From a virus: a stretch of DNA of 51,200 nt. The stretch spans positions 1 to 51,200 of the IMG/VR virus record IMGVR_UViG_3300022187_000041; one strand, given 5' to 3'. The notes below the pieces were generated by a model, which saw nothing but the letters and a program-made list of their open reading frames with translations, did no database searches and was not told the DNA's origin. Position numbers and translations under genes: made by a program. Below, one piece after another: positions 18,046 to 26,915 of the stretch (the first letter of the stretch is position 1; each line of letters opens with the position of its first letter).

Positions 18046-19119
18046 TTAAGTTAGATCTACTACTTCACATACATCACCAGTACAAGCCATAGTCTGCATT
18101 GCAACAGTGTTGTCTTCTTGTTCATAGTCAGAGAGCTTACTCCAATTAATCTTCTCTGGCATAGAACTTAATAATACTTCATACTCTTCCTTTGTGCAAT
18201 CCTGATATGGAGCTTGCTGATAAGTATGATCTGAGTGTGGCAAGAAAGACACACCTGACATCTCGTCAAAGTGCTCATACACAAACGCACCTACATGCAT
18301 CCACTCATAGTCACGCACTGATATAGTCACGCTAGGTTTGTGCTCACACCAATGACGCTGATAGGTAAGCCAAAGATCTAGTTGCTCTAGGGCTGTCATA
18401 TCATTACGTGTTACCGCACCTGCAGGTGACTTCTGTGGGAAGCTGAACACAGTAGTTGTATCACCCTTCATAACGCATGGCTCATTAGGAATACCTTGAT
18501 CCTTCATAAGCTGTGTTAGTGGATCTTTGTTATCACCACGGACAGTACGGATATAATAGGGACTATGGCGAGCATGTATCCCAGAGGCTGAATCCACCAA
18601 TTGTGATACCGTACCCGAAGGTTTGACGCATGTAATCGCAGCAGCCACAGGTATACCAAGACGGTCAGCCCATTCAGCATTAGTAGCCACAGCAAGGGAA
18701 CGTAGGTGCTCAAGTGTTTTCTCCAATCCTCTATTCTCATGTGTCATTAAGGGGTTGTCCATTATTCCTGTAAGCGACACACCCAACAGACGCTCTTCTT
18801 CGGTGTTCTTGCTCCACACCTTACGCAAGTATGGAAACTTTGTGTAGGCCGACTGGATTGTTCCAAGGATTGTTGCGATGCGTACCTTGCCTTCCAAGTT
18901 TTCAATAGTATCTGTGGCACGTACAACAACTTCCGTAAGATTACAGAACTGGTACGGACGCAAGATAATCTCGCTGCACGGGTTAGTCCCAAACTCATGG
19001 TGAGGGTCACGTCTACCATTCTTTGCAGCCTGTACTTTACTTGCCTGACGATTGAATACACCACGTTCTCCTGACTTGCTTTCTACTAGGGCTTGCCACT
19101 CACGCATGAACGTTTCCAT
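18046..19119 (-). CDS. nrdJ: Class II ribonucleotide reductase, C-terminal fragment (frameshifted)
   Basis: A 357-residue C-terminal part of a B12-dependent (class II) monomer-type ribonucleotide reductase, which makes deoxyribonucleotides for phage DNA. It contains NPCSEIILRPYQFCNLTEV with the active-site Cys and Glu, the CVKPSGTVSQLVDSASGIH phosphate-binding region, and a C-terminal Cys pair (ACTGDVCEV) for electron transfer. The frame continues upstream through GQWWETAAHRALANNSVSYT to a TGA near 19188, beyond the ATG at 19119. It should be fused to the N-terminal fragment; about 25 nt are missing at the join. Confidence 0.88.
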   Translation of the reverse strand: METFMREWQALVESKSGERGVFNRQASKVQAAKNGRRDPHHEFGTNPCSEIILRPYQFCNLTEVVVRATDTIENLEGKVRIATILGTIQSAYTKFPYLRKVWSKNTEEERLLGVSLTGIMDNPLMTHENRGLEKTLEHLRSLAVATNAEWADRLGIPVAAAITCVKPSGTVSQLVDSASGIHARHSPYYIRTVRGDNKDPLTQLMKDQGIPNEPCVMKGDTTTVFSFPQKSPAGAVTRNDMTALEQLDLWLTYQRHWCEHKPSVTISVRDYEWMHVGAFVYEHFDEMSGVSFLPHSDHTYQQAPYQDCTKEEYEVLLSSMPEKINWSKLSDYEQEDNTVAMQTMACTGDVCEVVDLT

Positions 19120-19154
19120 GTCAGGCTTCTCAGTGTAGCTTACAGAGTTATTCG

Positions 19155-19919
19155 CTAACGCACGATGCGCTGCAGTCTCCCACCACTGTCCTCACTTAGG
19201 TTAGACAAACTAATCATAGCACTACGGCGTACACCACCTACTACAACGATCTGACCAATGAAGCACATCAAGTCGTGACACTCAATGCTAGATAGCCTAC
19301 GTCCTTGTGCGTTCTTGAATGTTGCAATAGCAAAGTTAAACAGTTCAACTAAAGGCGCTGGGCCACTAGCTCTACCGCCAAACGTTTTAAGTCTAGACCC
19401 TGCAGGACGTACCAAACCTATGTCCCACTGAGGGATTTCACCAGCCCAGAGGAGTGCCAACAATTGTCTGAAAGCTTTAGCCCAACCTTCCTTACTGTCT
19501 TTGACAACGATTGTAGTTTCACTGTCGAACAACTCAGGGACTTCAGGGAGTTTACTAACAAACTGACGCTCAACACTGAAGCCAACACCAGTACCGCACA
19601 AGAGGATAAACATAGCCTCGTCGAAGGACTTAGGGTCATCTACGGGTAGGTAACTACAGTTATACCCTGCAGTATTATCACGAGCTAGAGCAGGGCCAGC
19701 AGTCATCATAGCTCGCATAGATGGCATAACATCTAAGCTTAGAATAGCGTCACGCATCTGATCTACGTAGCTATCATGCCCTGCCTTAGGGCGTACAACG
19801 TTATTCATGTAGCGCTCTACTGTTTCACTCCAAGACTCACGCCCTTTGTTATCAAAGTATTTAGCGTACCTAGACTTGTGAATGAATGACTGATAGTCAG
19901 TCGGTAAGTAATTATCCAT
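19155..19919 (-). CDS. nrdJ: Class II ribonucleotide reductase, N-terminal fragment (frameshifted)
   Basis: A 254-residue N-terminal part of the same reductase. It includes NTAGYNCSYLPVDDP (the N-terminal redox Cys), LLCGTGVGFSVERQ and VVGGVRRSAMISLSNLSED. After that point homologous sequence ends and 11 unrelated residues lead to a stop. The correct frame resumes at GQWWET two positions out of phase. The start overlaps the MazG stop (TAATG). Function is likely lost unless the gap is a sequence error or the population carries an intact copy. Confidence 0.88.
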   Translation of the reverse strand: MDNYLPTDYQSFIHKSRYAKYFDNKGRESWSETVERYMNNVVRPKAGHDSYVDQMRDAILSLDVMPSMRAMMTAGPALARDNTAGYNCSYLPVDDPKSFDEAMFILLCGTGVGFSVERQFVSKLPEVPELFDSETTIVVKDSKEGWAKAFRQLLALLWAGEIPQWDIGLVRPAGSRLKTFGGRASGPAPLVELFNFAIATFKNAQGRRLSSIECHDLMCFIGQIVVVGGVRRSAMISLSNLSEDSGGRLQRIVR

Positions 19920-20281
19920 TATCGTTTATCCCCATTACCTTTTATAGTTCCTCTTTCTTGTCGATCTTTTAACTTCTTTAAATTATTCCTAGCTATGTCT
20001 GAAAGGTCTACATTTAAGTCACGGCACAGTGCTGCTATGTACCACAGGCAGTCACCTATCTCGTCCGAAATACCTTCACGATCAAAGCTACCATCCCGTA
20101 AGATCTTCTTTACTTTGTTAGCTACCTCACCTGCCTCTGCTGCTAAGCCCAGCGCAGGGTAGATAACTTGATGTTCTACTTTGTAGATAGCAGTGGATGC
20201 TGCCATTTCTTGATACTCGTTTAGCAAGTAATCAACATCGTTAAACCTTTTGAAAGCATCAATATCTTCTTGACTGATCAT
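19919..20281 (-). CDS. MazG-like nucleotide pyrophosphohydrolase
   Basis: A 120-residue all-alpha NTP pyrophosphatase. LAAEAGEV (the ExxE motif) and DEIGDCLWY (the ExxD motif) provide the metal-binding acids. It would hydrolyse NTP or dNTP to the monophosphate; phage MazG is proposed to alter host nucleotide or (p)ppGpp pools. A good ribosome site (AAGGAGAGATGG) precedes the ATG. Adjacent to the reductase, it belongs to the nucleotide-supply cluster. Confidence 0.88.
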   Translation of the reverse strand: MISQEDIDAFKRFNDVDYLLNEYQEMAASTAIYKVEHQVIYPALGLAAEAGEVANKVKKILRDGSFDREGISDEIGDCLWYIAALCRDLNVDLSDIARNNLKKLKDRQERGTIKGNGDKR

Positions 20282-20282
20282 A

Positions 20283-20453
20283 CTACCATCTCTCCTTTAC
20301 ATTTAATTTATCTATCTCTACATCATCTATGTCGTGGAACGTATTGTGTATTAGATCATATAAGTCTTCTGTATGTGCATCCTCTACAAGCGATAAGATA
20401 TTACCATCTTCTTCTACTTCAAGAGTGAAGGTAACACTAAACTTCTTTCTCAT
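20283..20453 (-). CDS. Small acidic protein (56 aa)
   Basis: Starts MRKKFSVTFTLEVEEDGNIL and ends NVKERW: a predicted beta hairpin then an acidic helix (EDLYDLIHNTFHDIDDVEI). The function is unknown. It overlaps the DUF3310 stop by ATGA and ends 1 bp before the MazG start, so it fills an otherwise empty space in a tightly packed operon. That packing and an intact frame are the support. Confidence 0.62.
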   Translation of the reverse strand: MRKKFSVTFTLEVEEDGNILSLVEDAHTEDLYDLIHNTFHDIDDVEIDKLNVKERW

Positions 20454-20677
20454 TTATGTCTCTCCTTGTAGTTATCAATGAGCCAACCTAGATACACCTT
20501 CGCTTTCTCTAAGTCTTCTAAACCATTCTTATACTCGTGACGCCACATATACTTCAATACATTACCTGCCATGTATGCACTTGTGCCATGCATTGAGCTT
20601 GTCATAGCACGTATAGCTTCAATACATTCTATCCCTGCCTGATTGTAGTGGATAGGTTTCGTTACTGGATCTGTCAT
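20450..20677 (-). CDS. DUF3310 protein (T7 gp1.7 nucleotide kinase-like)
   Basis: A 75-residue protein with the DUF3310 pattern: KPIHYNQAGIECIEAIRAM, GTSAYMAGNVLKYMWR and KNGLEDLEKAKVYLGWLI. The family includes the C-terminal part of T7 gp1.7, an unusual nucleotide kinase; this short form may only bind nucleotide. The ATG at 20677 is preferred because AGGGA is 9 bp upstream; the ATG at 20686 has no room for one. Neighbours MazG and RNR fit nucleotide metabolism. Confidence 0.85.
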   Translation of the reverse strand: MTDPVTKPIHYNQAGIECIEAIRAMTSSMHGTSAYMAGNVLKYMWRHEYKNGLEDLEKAKVYLGWLIDNYKERHK

Positions 20678-20678
20678 G

Positions 20679-21023
20679 TTAAGCATTCCCTAAAGTCTTA
20701 GTAAACCTAGTAAGTTTCACAACCTTACCGTCTGTCCCTTCTACCTCTTCATACATCTCTTTTACGTCATTGTCAAGACCCATTACTTCATTTCTGTAAT
20801 CTTCTACCTCACGATATAAGTCTTCATCATCCTGTGCCATCTGTAAGAAAGCACCCATGAGTGTAGCTAAGTGAATGAGGTAGGCTAGATCCTCTACGCA
20901 CATCTTATTGTTTTCACCTACGATTAAACCTGTAGCTAACTCTCCTGTCCAATCCCCTTTTTTGTCAAACTCTACAGGTGATAGTATCAGTGCAACTTCA
21001 TCTTCTTCTATTGTGCGTGTCAT
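20679..21023 (-). CDS. Conserved early phage protein
   Basis: A 114-residue acidic protein. A beta-rich N-terminus (VALILSPVEFDKKGDWTGEL) is followed by helices (EDLAYLIHLATLMGAFLQMA) and a charged coiled coil. The function is unknown. It overlaps the endonuclease stop by 4 bp and has a good ribosome site (AAGGAGAAGATAAAG). The setting is among replication genes. Confidence 0.72.
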   Translation of the reverse strand: MTRTIEEDEVALILSPVEFDKKGDWTGELATGLIVGENNKMCVEDLAYLIHLATLMGAFLQMAQDDEDLYREVEDYRNEVMGLDNDVKEMYEEVEGTDGKVVKLTRFTKTLGNA

Positions 21024-21475
21024 TTCTTTATCTTCTCCTTTAGGGTTATCGTCTTAGCTTTAATAACTCTACCCTTTTCTTTGAGCCATTCTTCGGGTAT
21101 CACACGGTGCGCCCATATGAAACCATTCTTGTCACACCAATTGCAGTACCTAGTCTTTGATCCCTTGTAAAGCTTAGCCATAGAGTTACTAAACACAAAC
21201 CTTATGTCTAGCTCAGGGTGTTGCTTACGTACCTCTAAGTGCTTACGTCTGTCCTCACTATCAAAGATACCCTTAGTCTCAATGATGATACCATTGTCTA
21301 GCATAAAGTCAGGCGTATAAGTTCTATATCTCAAGTCTTCCCATTCAATCTTTAGAACCTCGTACCTGACTTTACTTTGCTTATCCTTTAGATACTCAGC
21401 TACTTCTCTTTCAAGACCGCTGCGGTATCGTCTAGAATTATGTCTTCTCTGTTTCTTCACTGGCAATTGATACAT
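21020..21475 (-). CDS. Endonuclease I (Holliday junction resolvase, T7 gp3-like)
   Basis: A 151-residue PD-(D/E)XK nuclease. YRSGLEREVAEYL carries the family Glu; YTPDFMLDNGIIIETKG carries the catalytic Asp, Glu and Lys; ELDIRFVFSNSMAKLYKGSK and YCNWCDKNGF follow. T7 gp3 of this family cuts branched DNA and helps break down host DNA for reuse. It overlaps the upstream exonuclease gene by 38 bp, as compact phage operons do. Confidence 0.92.
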   Translation of the reverse strand: MYQLPVKKQRRHNSRRYRSGLEREVAEYLKDKQSKVRYEVLKIEWEDLRYRTYTPDFMLDNGIIIETKGIFDSEDRRKHLEVRKQHPELDIRFVFSNSMAKLYKGSKTRYCNWCDKNGFIWAHRVIPEEWLKEKGRVIKAKTITLKEKIKK

Positions 21476-22313
21476 ACTCTACTGTTGGGGGTGTCTTACC
21501 ACCTTTGTAAACTTTAGAAGGCAGAGCCTGTAAGTCAGGCCAGCATTTGTTCTTGTAGTCACACCATCCACACGTCTTGCATAGCTTCATGTTACCACTA
21601 GCCTTGCCTCTGTATGTCTCAGGCACAGCCTCAAAGCAGCGCTCAAAGGGTTTGTCTTTGTCTATGTAGTCATAGGTTTCCTCTATCTTTTCTAGTACGT
21701 GATCTGTATCAGCCTCACTAGCGGAGACATACTTAAAGTCACCGTTAACTTTGTTAATTACCCACCAGCCACCGACTCCTTTGTCTGCTGCCTTAGCGTA
21801 ACCTACAAGCTGTGACACATAACCAAACGTGTCATCACTGTTGAGGGTATGGAAGTCATTAAACTTATTCTCGTATGACCAAGGAGAGGCAGACTTAATA
21901 TCATCTACCTTACCGTCAAGCACCATGTCGTACTCTCCGCTAATCTCCTTACCGTTACCTAAGTCTAGTGTAACCCTGTCGTTACCTTGGAAGTGTACCT
22001 TAGCACCACGAAGGATACCCTTGAACACAGCCTCTACTATATCGCCTATCAACATGTTAATCTTGAAAGACACAGGCTTAGCTTCCGCTACATCAGGGTG
22101 GTTCTTCTGCATCCACAACTGACAGGTAGGACGCCCAATGTTGGACATCCTTAGTTTAAACTCACGTTTCTTTGCGTCATCCTGGAACTGTTTAGTAAGA
22201 GCTTCCTGCACATCAGCAGCTACCTCTGCGATAACTGGTGCTGGCATAGAAGCCTTACCGTCTAGGACATCACGAAGAAAAGAGTGTACTGCTATCTCCG
22301 CTACATGCTGCAT
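21438..22313 (-). CDS. RecB/Cas4-like PD-(D/E)XK exonuclease
   Basis: A 291-residue nuclease. GEYDMVLDGKVDDIKSAS holds the core acids and Lys of the PD-(D/E)XK fold (D in YDMV, D in VDDIK, K). The C-terminus has a CKTCGWCDYKNKC cluster that may hold iron-sulphur or zinc, as in Cas4 and AddB-type enzymes. It likely resects DNA ends for recombination or degrades host DNA, replacing T7 gp6. Its start overlaps the preceding stop (TAATG). Confidence 0.85.
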   Translation of the reverse strand: MQHVAEIAVHSFLRDVLDGKASMPAPVIAEVAADVQEALTKQFQDDAKKREFKLRMSNIGRPTCQLWMQKNHPDVAEAKPVSFKINMLIGDIVEAVFKGILRGAKVHFQGNDRVTLDLGNGKEISGEYDMVLDGKVDDIKSASPWSYENKFNDFHTLNSDDTFGYVSQLVGYAKAADKGVGGWWVINKVNGDFKYVSASEADTDHVLEKIEETYDYIDKDKPFERCFEAVPETYRGKASGNMKLCKTCGWCDYKNKCWPDLQALPSKVYKGGKTPPTVEYVSIASEETEKT

Positions 22314-23152
22314 TACTCAAAGTCCTGCACGTCTACGATGTTAGCTACGATTGCACTATCCTCATCAGAGATACGCTCTACGTTCTGCTCTTCCCACTTC
22401 TTGAGGATATACTCATTGCTACGCTGTACGTAGTCCATGAAGTTCTGCAGTACATCGTTATCCCCATCAGAGAAACCTACAGTAGCACCCAAGGAAGCTG
22501 ACACTACAGCAAACTTAGTACCGTTAGGCATAGTGCGTTCTTCTGGTGTTAGAGTGATAAGGTTTTCTACTGGTGAGATACGCTTGCTCATAAGCTTGGT
22601 AATGGTAGCATCAATAGACTGTAAGCTCTCACGGTTCTTAACATCATACACAAAAGGTACTTCTCCGTTGTGCTCTAGCACAGGATCACCACCCTCAACG
22701 AAGGCATCCTTGAACACAGCCATACCCATGAGCACCTTGTAACGATTAACACTACGAATAAAGTCTTGCTGATCTTTAGGTAGTGCAGCAAAGTCTTTGA
22801 TGTAACCTGACGGACGCCCTAAGTTAAACGTACCTTGAGTATCTTTCAAGTCCATGTTCAGGTTGTTAGCCATCACAGATCGTTGGAACATATTGATAGA
22901 GCTATCCCATTTCTGCCAACGCTGACGCTCAACAAAGAAGCGAACATCCAAGCTACGTGCAAGGAACTGTTCGTCGCCTTTCTTAATCTTAAACACAGGA
23001 GAGTTAGCAACCTTACCTTCAACTACTTCTTGAATAACTCCAGTAGTTACACGATAAAGATCTACTGAATTAGATGTGTTAGTACTAGCTGAGAACCCCA
23101 TTGCATCTGCGAGGTTCATGTTTTCTACACTGAGTGGAACTATATTGTTCAT
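22313..23152 (-). CDS. Candidate single-stranded DNA-binding protein
   Basis: A 279-residue protein with no certain domain match. It is beta-rich in the middle, has several aromatic residues, and ends in an acidic, hydrophobic tail (SAIVANIVDVQDFE) like the partner-binding tails of SSB proteins. It sits between polymerase and exonuclease, where T7-like phages encode the SSB. It has its own promoter just upstream and a ribosome site (AAAAGGATAATAC). The SSB call rests on context and tail. Confidence 0.55.
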   Translation of the reverse strand: MNNIVPLSVENMNLADAMGFSASTNTSNSVDLYRVTTGVIQEVVEGKVANSPVFKIKKGDEQFLARSLDVRFFVERQRWQKWDSSINMFQRSVMANNLNMDLKDTQGTFNLGRPSGYIKDFAALPKDQQDFIRSVNRYKVLMGMAVFKDAFVEGGDPVLEHNGEVPFVYDVKNRESLQSIDATITKLMSKRISPVENLITLTPEERTMPNGTKFAVVSASLGATVGFSDGDNDVLQNFMDYVQRSNEYILKKWEEQNVERISDEDSAIVANIVDVQDFE

Positions 23153-23185
23153 GTATTATCCTTTTCAATTTTAGTTAGAAGCCAT

Positions 23186-23214
23186 GTTATACCACTAAAC
23201 GTCCTTTGTGTCAA
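23186..23214 (-). promoter_or_regulatory. Leftward sigma70-like promoter inside the 3' end of the polymerase gene
   Basis: On the minus strand TTGACA (23214-23209), 17 bp, TATAAC (23191-23186). The start near 23179 gives a short leader to the candidate SSB gene at 23152. It uses the same box and spacing as the capsid promoter at 46399. It would raise expression of SSB, nucleases and nucleotide genes over the upstream early genes. Confidence 0.75.
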
Positions 23215-25240
23215 GCCAATTCGGACCTATCTTAGCTTCTAATAGTAGTGGCACATTCATCTTTACGTTGTAGGCTTGCTCAATTAGTGAATCCAAACAT
23301 TCATTTATGTCTGTAATTATTTGTAATACTTGATCTTTCTCATTAGGATGTACGTCTATAACCATTGAGTCATGTACACTATTCACTATGCATGACTGAA
23401 AACTATTTAGTCTAGCGTCCATCTCGTTGAGTACGACAGGTACTACATCACCCGTAGCAAAGCCCTGCACAGGGTAGTTCTTGATCATCGTGAAGTGTGA
23501 CGGTGTACCGTTAGGCCTACGTGTAACCTCAGGGAAAGCATACTGTCTGCCACTGACGTTGGTGATCTTGTTGAACCTGATGGCCTCATCACCTAGCTTC
23601 TTGTGCCACTCTGCTATACCTTTGTACTTCTTATTGAAGTGCTCGTAGTATGCAGCCTCTGCCTTACTTCTACCATATCCAGTAGCACCGAAGAGTGGAG
23701 CAAAGGTGTGAGCCTTAGCGTCCTGCCTACCTGTTGGTTGACCTGCATCACTGATAACCTTAGCAGTGTATGCGTGTACGTCAAACCCTGTGTTGATCTC
23801 TTCAATAGCCACCTTGTCCTGTGACAGGAACGCTGCGACACGGAACTCAAGCTGTGCAAAGTCAGCCTCAATTATGGAGCCTTCGGGAAACCTAGACACG
23901 AACACTCGTTTAATAGGGAAGGTGCCGCCTCTTGGCATGTTTTGCATGTTGGGATTCCGTCCAGAAAATCTACCTGTATTGGTGATATGCTGGGTAAGGG
24001 TAACATGGAGTAGTCCGTCTTGTTTAGTGTGGGTGGAAATACCATCGACAAAGCTAGACAGATAACTACTAATAGCAGAAAGCCTTTTAACATCTTCAAG
24101 GAAGTCCTTTGCTGATTCCATGTTGTGATTGTTAGCTGTTGCAATAAGCGCATCTAGTTTATCCTTTCCTGTAGCGAAGCCGTTGTAGCTAATCCATTTA
24201 CGTGCGGGTGGTGGGTTGAACCCTAAGCCAGCCATCTCTTTAGTCTCTTTAAGTCTGTAGCCTTTACCGCCACAGTCAGGACAGGCATTACCTTTCTTAA
24301 AAGGTGTACCGTCTTTCTTAGTCTTAAATGTTTTACCTGTACCATTACATGTACCACAGTGTAGCGCAACTGTCTTACGCATCAAGTCACTGTTAGCTTC
24401 TATGATACTCTTGTAGTCTGCTGCATTGTCAGCGTACTCAAACAAGTCAGACCATTCTTTTTTGTTGTGTATCCTGCGACTGAAGATAACCTGAGATAGT
24501 TGCTCTGGACTGTTCAAGTTTATAGGGGTAGCCCCCATTAACGCTCGCACTTTTGTAGACAGTCTCTGCTCAATATCGGATTTCTCTGCTTGGAACTCAG
24601 TCCTGACGTGTTGGAGGGCGGCTCTATCCACCCTGATTCCTGACATGTACATTCGTGCCAAAGTGCGGCAGGTGTTGAAGGTAATACCTTTGATACGGTT
24701 GAGGGAATCTGAGGTAGGCTCTGCGTAGTCTCTTTCGGCTGCTTCGTACAGTTCACCAGTAGTACGCAAGTCACACTCAAGGTAGTGACTAAGTTTATCC
24801 AACGGGATTTCATTTGTATTGTATCCTTTCTTGTAGTACTCTTTGAGTGTGTCATCCTTCTGATGATCTAGGTTCCTACGGATAGCGCACTGCTCTAGGC
24901 TTAGCGGTTGCTTCTGCCCACGCTGTAAGATATACTCAGCGAGCATGGTGTCATAGATGTCACCGTCATACTTGAAACCTGTAGCCCACAGCCATGACAA
25001 GTCATACTGTAAGTTGTGACCTATAAGTAGGGTTGTAGAGTCTAACCATCTCTGTAGTTTGCATTTGTTTTTCGTAGTGTCGTTACGCTCTGAGTGATCA
25101 AAGCAAAGCAGATCCTTATCGCCTGTTTCTAAGCACAACACGCCTACCTCTGTAAGAGTATTGGCAGGTTCAAACGGATCGTTAAAGATCTTACCGTTAC
25201 GTAATGTTATACTATTCTCTACGTCTAATACTCGTTTCAT
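23195..25240 (-). CDS. Family A DNA polymerase with 3'-5' exonuclease and DnaJ-type zinc finger
   Basis: A 681-residue replicative polymerase. Exonuclease motifs: LDVEN (D6, E8), GHNLQYD (N76, D80), YLECD (Y153, D157). Palm and fingers: motif A IIEADFAQLEFR (D460), motif B RQDAKAHTFAPLFGATGYG (R505, K509), motif C VNSVHDSMV (D624, with Ser where T7-like enzymes have Glu). Between exonuclease and polymerase (residues ~295-330) sits a DnaJ-type pair of CxxCxGxG motifs: CGTCNGTG and CPDCGGKG. This insertion is the known mark of HMO-2011-type polymerases. The start overlaps the helicase stop (TAATG). Confidence 0.95.
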   Translation of the reverse strand: MKRVLDVENSITLRNGKIFNDPFEPANTLTEVGVLCLETGDKDLLCFDHSERNDTTKNKCKLQRWLDSTTLLIGHNLQYDLSWLWATGFKYDGDIYDTMLAEYILQRGQKQPLSLEQCAIRRNLDHQKDDTLKEYYKKGYNTNEIPLDKLSHYLECDLRTTGELYEAAERDYAEPTSDSLNRIKGITFNTCRTLARMYMSGIRVDRAALQHVRTEFQAEKSDIEQRLSTKVRALMGATPINLNSPEQLSQVIFSRRIHNKKEWSDLFEYADNAADYKSIIEANSDLMRKTVALHCGTCNGTGKTFKTKKDGTPFKKGNACPDCGGKGYRLKETKEMAGLGFNPPPARKWISYNGFATGKDKLDALIATANNHNMESAKDFLEDVKRLSAISSYLSSFVDGISTHTKQDGLLHVTLTQHITNTGRFSGRNPNMQNMPRGGTFPIKRVFVSRFPEGSIIEADFAQLEFRVAAFLSQDKVAIEEINTGFDVHAYTAKVISDAGQPTGRQDAKAHTFAPLFGATGYGRSKAEAAYYEHFNKKYKGIAEWHKKLGDEAIRFNKITNVSGRQYAFPEVTRRPNGTPSHFTMIKNYPVQGFATGDVVPVVLNEMDARLNSFQSCIVNSVHDSMVIDVHPNEKDQVLQIITDINECLDSLIEQAYNVKMNVPLLLEAKIGPNWLDTKDV

Positions 25241-26499
25241 TAAGCCATGTACCTCGCTCTTGCTCCATCCAACTCACAGTGTACAACACCATGCCATCCA
25301 CCACGTAGCTTGTTCTTAGCTATGTTCAAGTGGCGCTGGGTTTGATTGTTTGTACTTACATCATTAGGATCTATAGTAGCTGTGTGTATCTTACCTTCGT
25401 TTAACTCAGGGTTCTTAGAGATCAACACCATCAGGTCTGCCTCTGCAGCCTTACCTGTTTTACTACCTTCTAACATTGATTGATCCACGTACACCTTACC
25501 TTCCGCTACTGCTGATAGCTGTGACATCCATATGATTGCACAGTCATACTGCTTAGAAATGTTCCTAGCATGTATCGCTGCCTCTTTCAAGTACACATCT
25601 GACTTATCTGTATTACGTGTTGCAAATTTATCACCCATGTCTAGCACCAAGATGTCAGGCTTGTATGCCTTGACGATAGCTTCAACCCAAGACATGTCCT
25701 TACCTGTGCTGTCATAGATCTTGATGTTGTCATGCACTGGTTTGTATCGTGTGTTAGCTAGGGCGTAGTTACCCTTGACTTCTTCCATTGACATGTCCGT
25801 AGCTGCACTGAGATACCTAGCACCTACACGAGAGTAGTGCTCCTCGTTACACAGGATGATACACTTGGCACCCTGCCTGGCGAACCCACCCTCAGAGGCG
25901 ATAAGAGAGGCGTGGAAGCTGGTCTTACCTGTGTTAGGCCTTGCACCTACAATCACTAAGTGACCACCGCTGATACCCTCTACACGGTTGCGTAGGGATG
26001 GGATGTTGAATTGCCACTTAGACTGAATGTCATTGGCCTCTAGTAAACTATCAATAGAGATGTCACCCCAATCAACCTTGAGGTTAGGCATAAAGTCATC
26101 TTGATAGTCGGACAGTAGCTTACGCATAGGCTCTAAGGTATTCTCTGATCCATTGACATACTGGAAGCCTAGCTTAGCTATCTCTTCTCCTACTAGCTGC
26201 TGGAATAACTTAGCTAATACTTCTTGTGCAATGTCCTTTGATAGAGACTGCTCATGTCCTATCTTCTTGAATAGATCCTTGTACATATCTTTGTTGGATG
26301 TAGTAAGAACGTTACGTGTAAAGAACAGCGCTTCAAGTTCAGCAGGTGTAATGGTCTTATCGTACTGCTGCATAGCGTAGTCTAAGGTGTTCTTGATCTT
26401 ACGAACCTCTTTAGTAAAGAGCTTGTCAGGAGTGCGGATACCTTTATGGTTCTCATAAAAGTCCTTGTCCATCAAAGTTCTAATCAGTGCTAATTCCAT
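25240..26499 (-). CDS. DnaB-like replicative helicase
   Basis: A 419-residue RecA-fold hexameric helicase. The N-terminal ~160 residues resemble the DnaB helical domain. Walker A is GARPNTGKTS (K192), Walker B is PDILVLDMGD, and QLSAVAEGKV is a likely sensor region. It unwinds the fork and pairs with the separately encoded primase, unlike the fused T7 gp4. It lies directly before and overlaps the polymerase gene. Confidence 0.92.
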   Translation of the reverse strand: MELALIRTLMDKDFYENHKGIRTPDKLFTKEVRKIKNTLDYAMQQYDKTITPAELEALFFTRNVLTTSNKDMYKDLFKKIGHEQSLSKDIAQEVLAKLFQQLVGEEIAKLGFQYVNGSENTLEPMRKLLSDYQDDFMPNLKVDWGDISIDSLLEANDIQSKWQFNIPSLRNRVEGISGGHLVIVGARPNTGKTSFHASLIASEGGFARQGAKCIILCNEEHYSRVGARYLSAATDMSMEEVKGNYALANTRYKPVHDNIKIYDSTGKDMSWVEAIVKAYKPDILVLDMGDKFATRNTDKSDVYLKEAAIHARNISKQYDCAIIWMSQLSAVAEGKVYVDQSMLEGSKTGKAAEADLMVLISKNPELNEGKIHTATIDPNDVSTNNQTQRHLNIAKNKLRGGWHGVVHCELDGARARYMA

Positions 26500-26677
26500 T
26501 AGCTTTGTTCCTCTCTATAGCTCTCTTCCGTTCATCATCATCAAACTCTCGTATGTTATTCTTGAGGTCTGATAACTCTTGGTCTTTCTTTCTTAACTGC
26601 TTTGATAGTAAATCATTTTCTTTCTTTAATTGTTTGATCTCCCATCTCATATCTTCTATTGTTCCAGCCATGCTCAT
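26480..26677 (-). CDS. Small coiled-coil protein
   Basis: A 65-residue, almost entirely coiled-coil protein (WEIKQLKKENDLLSKQLRKK). The function is unknown; next to the helicase, a helicase loader or partner is possible. GAGGAG is spaced 7 bp from the ATG at 26677. It overlaps the helicase start by 20 bp. Confidence 0.65.
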   Translation of the reverse strand: MSMAGTIEDMRWEIKQLKKENDLLSKQLRKKDQELSDLKNNIREFDDDERKRAIERNKANGISTD

Positions 26678-26681
26678 AGTA

Positions 26682-26915
26682 CTACTCCTCTTCTAAACAA
26701 AAGCCACACATGTCATTCTGCGCTGGGCCACCACAGCTTACACATTTCTGCCATTTCTTTTTTACTCTGTTTGACTCTGATTCTAAACCAGCTTCTACTA
26801 ATGTTATAAATCCTACGTTAAATACCGCTGCGAATGTCTCAGGGTCACACTCTACTTGTAGTGTAGCACTGCCATCCTCATGCTCTTCTACTTCTGTTAC
26901 TTTTATTTCACTCAT
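26682..26915 (-). CDS. Small protein with C-terminal zinc ribbon
   Basis: A 77-residue protein with an acidic N-terminal beta region and a C-terminal CVSCGG...CGFC pair of CxxC motifs, likely binding zinc. The function is unknown; DNA, RNA or protein contact is possible. It overlaps the downstream end of the small membrane-protein gene by 8 bp within the replication operon. Confidence 0.7.
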   Translation of the reverse strand: MSEIKVTEVEEHEDGSATLQVECDPETFAAVFNVGFITLVEAGLESESNRVKKKWQKCVSCGGPAQNDMCGFCLEEE

